Shown here: piece after piece, positions 62,415-64,000 of the stretch
Numbering within the stretch: the first letter of the stretch is position 1
Layout of the letters: each line of letters opens with the position of its first letter
Assembly (NCBI RefSeq): GCF_000814325.1
Contig: NZ_JPHF01000003.1
Coordinates: 372,001-436,000 of the forward strand
Reading direction: 5' to 3'
Source of the DNA: Flavihumibacter sp. ZG627
GTDB taxonomy: Bacteria; Bacteroidota; Bacteroidia; Chitinophagales; Chitinophagaceae
DNA: 64,000 nucleotides
Program-made: the position numbers and the translations under genes
Notes under the pieces: model-generated
What the model was told of the DNA's origin: nothing
The model's database searches: none
Seen by the model: only the letters and a program-made list of their open reading frames with translations

Positions 62415-63332
62415 ATGGCTTCATTTTCATGGTCTGGTGTATTTCCCGCTTTGCTAACCCCTTTTGATAAAGACGAAAATATTGACCTCTCACTTTTCGG
62501 AACGAACCTCGAGGCGCAGATTGCAGCCGGGGCAGATGGTGTTATCATTGGCGGCTCACTGGGTGAGGCAAGTACCTTATTGAATGATGAAAAGAAAGAA
62601 TTGCTGCTCTATGCCAAAAATATAGCCCCCGCGGGTTTTCCTGTTCTGGTGAACATTGCAGAGCAACGCACCAGGGATGCCGTAAATCTCGCCATAGATG
62701 CAGAAGCCTCCGGTGCCAGCGGGCTTATGCTGCTTCCGCCTATGCGTTACCGGTCTGATGATGCTGAAACAGTCGCCTTCTTCAGGGCTGTGGCAGCCAG
62801 TACCTCCCTGCCCATAATGATCTATAATAATCCGGTGGATTATAAGATCGATGTAACCCTTGATATGTTTGAAGAGCTATCTGCCCATGAAAATATCCAG
62901 GCAGTAAAAGAATCAACCCGTGATATTACCAATATAACAAGGATGATCAACCGCTTTGATAAGCGTTTCAGTATTTTATGTGGTGTAGATACTATTGCAC
63001 TTGAAGCACTGGTGTCAGGTGCTGATGGATGGGTAGCGGGATTAACCGATGCTTTCCCAAGGGAAACAGTTGCTATTTTCCGGTTGGTGAAGGCGGGAAA
63101 AATTAAAGAAGCTCTCGATATTTATCGATGGTTCATGCCATTGCTGGAGCTCGACATTCATCCCAAGCTGGTACAATATATTAAGCTTGCCGCAGCCTCT
63201 ACCGGCATCGGTTCGGAATATGTGAGGGCACCCCGTCAAATACTTCATGGCGATGAGCGGATAAGGGTGCAGCATATCATAGATAAGGCACTTGCCAACC
63301 GTCCTCTACTTCCAGATTACATGAACCTTTAA
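62415..63332 (+). CDS. DapA-family lyase, probable 4-hydroxy-pyrroline-2-carboxylate deaminase
   Basis: 305 residues, one TIM barrel of the DHDPS/N-acetylneuraminate lyase family. Visible are GVFPALLTPFDKDENID, GGSLGEASTLLNDEKKELL, the Tyr in MIYNNPVDYKID (about 137) and the Schiff-base Lys in IQAVKESTRD (about 165). True DapA is unlikely because the neighbours are catabolic. Next to a hydroxyproline epimerase the best candidate is the deaminase that makes 2-oxoglutarate semialdehyde. The D-hydroxyproline oxidase and semialdehyde dehydrogenase are not in the window. The 93-base gap to the epimerase start holds both promoters. Confidence 0.88.
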   Translation: MASFSWSGVFPALLTPFDKDENIDLSLFGTNLEAQIAAGADGVIIGGSLGEASTLLNDEKKELLLYAKNIAPAGFPVLVNIAEQRTRDAVNLAIDAEASGASGLMLLPPMRYRSDDAETVAFFRAVAASTSLPIMIYNNPVDYKIDVTLDMFEELSAHENIQAVKESTRDITNITRMINRFDKRFSILCGVDTIALEALVSGADGWVAGLTDAFPRETVAIFRLVKAGKIKEALDIYRWFMPLLELDIHPKLVQYIKLAAASTGIGSEYVRAPRQILHGDERIRVQHIIDKALANRPLLPDYMNL

Positions 63333-64000
63333 GCGGAGGGGAGCTTATACCCGTTATGGTATTGTGCCTTCAATAATTTATTGGCTGAAGCAGAATCAAA
63401 CTTGTGTTTTTTGTGATCCCATTGAAGTTTTTCCCCTGTGCGGAAAGCGATATTTCCCAACTGGCAAACCTGTGCGGTATGAGAACCTTGCTGGATAGAT
63501 GTGTTTAGCAAACCTGGATCACCAGCTTTAATGGCACTGACAAAATTCTGCATATGTTTTTCGAGCGAACCACCCTGGTCCTTTTGTAAAACAACAGGTT
63601 CCATTTTTCCTTTCTCTGCATTTACATACCATCCTTCCCTGTTAAGTACTAAAGTGCCGTTATTTCCTATGAAAGCAGTGCCGTGTGTAAGTCCGTATGG
63701 ACCAAGATCAATTCCCGTGGCATGTTCCCATACCATGTTGAATTTATCAAATTCAAAAACAGCAGCAAGGGTATCAGGCGTTTCGGATGCATCATCGGGG
63801 TAGGCCATCTTACCTCCTGAGGCCATAACCTGGTTCGGAAATCCTGCTTTCATTCCCAATAATGCATAATCAACCATATGCACGCCCCAGTCAGTCATAA
63901 GTCCCCCTGCATAATCCCAGAACCACCTGAAGTTGAAATGAAATCTGTTGCTGTTGAAAGGCCTTTGAGTGGCGGGGCCAAGCCAACGGGTATAGTCAAC
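63329..64000 (-). CDS. Gfo/Idh/MocA family oxidoreductase, 3' part
   Basis: The frame runs off the right edge, so only the C-terminal 223 residues are visible and the NAD(P)-binding Rossmann domain is missing. The part present has WLGPATQRPFNSNRFHFNFRWFWDYAGGLMTDWGVHMVDYALLGM, a block found in the large Bacteroidota subgroup of exported oxidoreductases. The next segment is GGKMAYPDDASETPDTLAAVFEF. The stop overlaps the DapA-family gene stop by four bases on the opposite strand. Substrate unknown; a sugar or inositol derivative is common for the family. An internal ATG at 63898 is not the start. Confidence 0.9.
   Translation of the reverse strand, partial: VDYTRWLGPATQRPFNSNRFHFNFRWFWDYAGGLMTDWGVHMVDYALLGMKAGFPNQVMASGGKMAYPDDASETPDTLAAVFEFDKFNMVWEHATGIDLGPYGLTHGTAFIGNNGTLVLNREGWYVNAEKGKMEPVVLQKDQGGSLEKHMQNFVSAIKAGDPGLLNTSIQQGSHTAQVCQLGNIAFRTGEKLQWDHKKHKFDSASANKLLKAQYHNGYKLPSA

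Overview
The window looks like chromosomal DNA from a Bacteroidota member, most likely of the Chitinophagaceae type. The evidence is a SusC/RagA plus SusD/RagB outer-membrane pair, many SPII-type lipoproteins, CRTAC1-like FG-GAP proteins, a MG2/TonB-plug protein, a caa3-type oxidase gene order with duplicated subunit III, and several TAnnTTTG-type (-7) promoter boxes. No transposase, integrase, phage gene, rRNA or CRISPR array is visible. Species cannot be assigned from the sequence alone.

Layout: 1-4233 is the distal part of a cytochrome oxidase operon (heme O synthase, two COX3, COX4, then after a terminator SCO, DUF420 and a small membrane protein). 4241-5499 is a compact minus-strand operon (trmB, DUF5522, alkyltransferase-like protein), preceded by an 11-bp tandem repeat array. 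5785-7535 holds a small hypothetical protein, an OmpA-type lipoprotein and a beta-barrel protein. 7776-8217 holds two tandem tRNA-like RNAs with a promoter and terminators. 8302-14770 holds Lrp, a lipoprotein, an ABC permease, a glycosyltransferase, an alpha/beta hydrolase, MarR and an acyl-CoA dehydrogenase. 15264-29015 is a SusCD locus followed by two large CRTAC1-like lipoproteins flanking a vanadium-dependent haloperoxidase, then a Dabb protein.

29012-34152 is the oxidative pentose phosphate set (pgl, zwf, gnd) with a FucP-type sugar transporter. 34285-45546 is mixed housekeeping: TetA-like MFS, RRM protein, MG2/TonB-plug protein, S9 peptidase, AhpD-like protein, LacI regulator, KorB, Sua5, GNAT and RNase HII.

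45612-53576 is a coherent sulfide/persulfide locus. It has a Crp/Fnr regulator, a persulfide dioxygenase-rhodanese fusion, two single rhodaneses, a Cys-rich membrane protein, thioredoxin, split YeeE/YedE, an MFS protein, sulfide:quinone oxidoreductase and a universal stress protein. Two CRP-like palindromes lie at exactly the same distance from their -7 boxes, one before the first operon and one before sqr.

53634-57944 holds heme A synthase (which works with the oxidase genes at the left edge), a membrane-anchored patatin and a lipid kinase. 57965-64000 is a catabolic locus with a GH127-GH43 fusion, a hydroxyproline epimerase-like enzyme, a DapA-family lyase and a Gfo/Idh/MocA oxidoreductase. 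I infer that it acts on arabinosylated hydroxyproline glycoproteins of plant cell walls.

The features I consider least explained by known families are the paired tRNA-like RNAs at 7819-8161.
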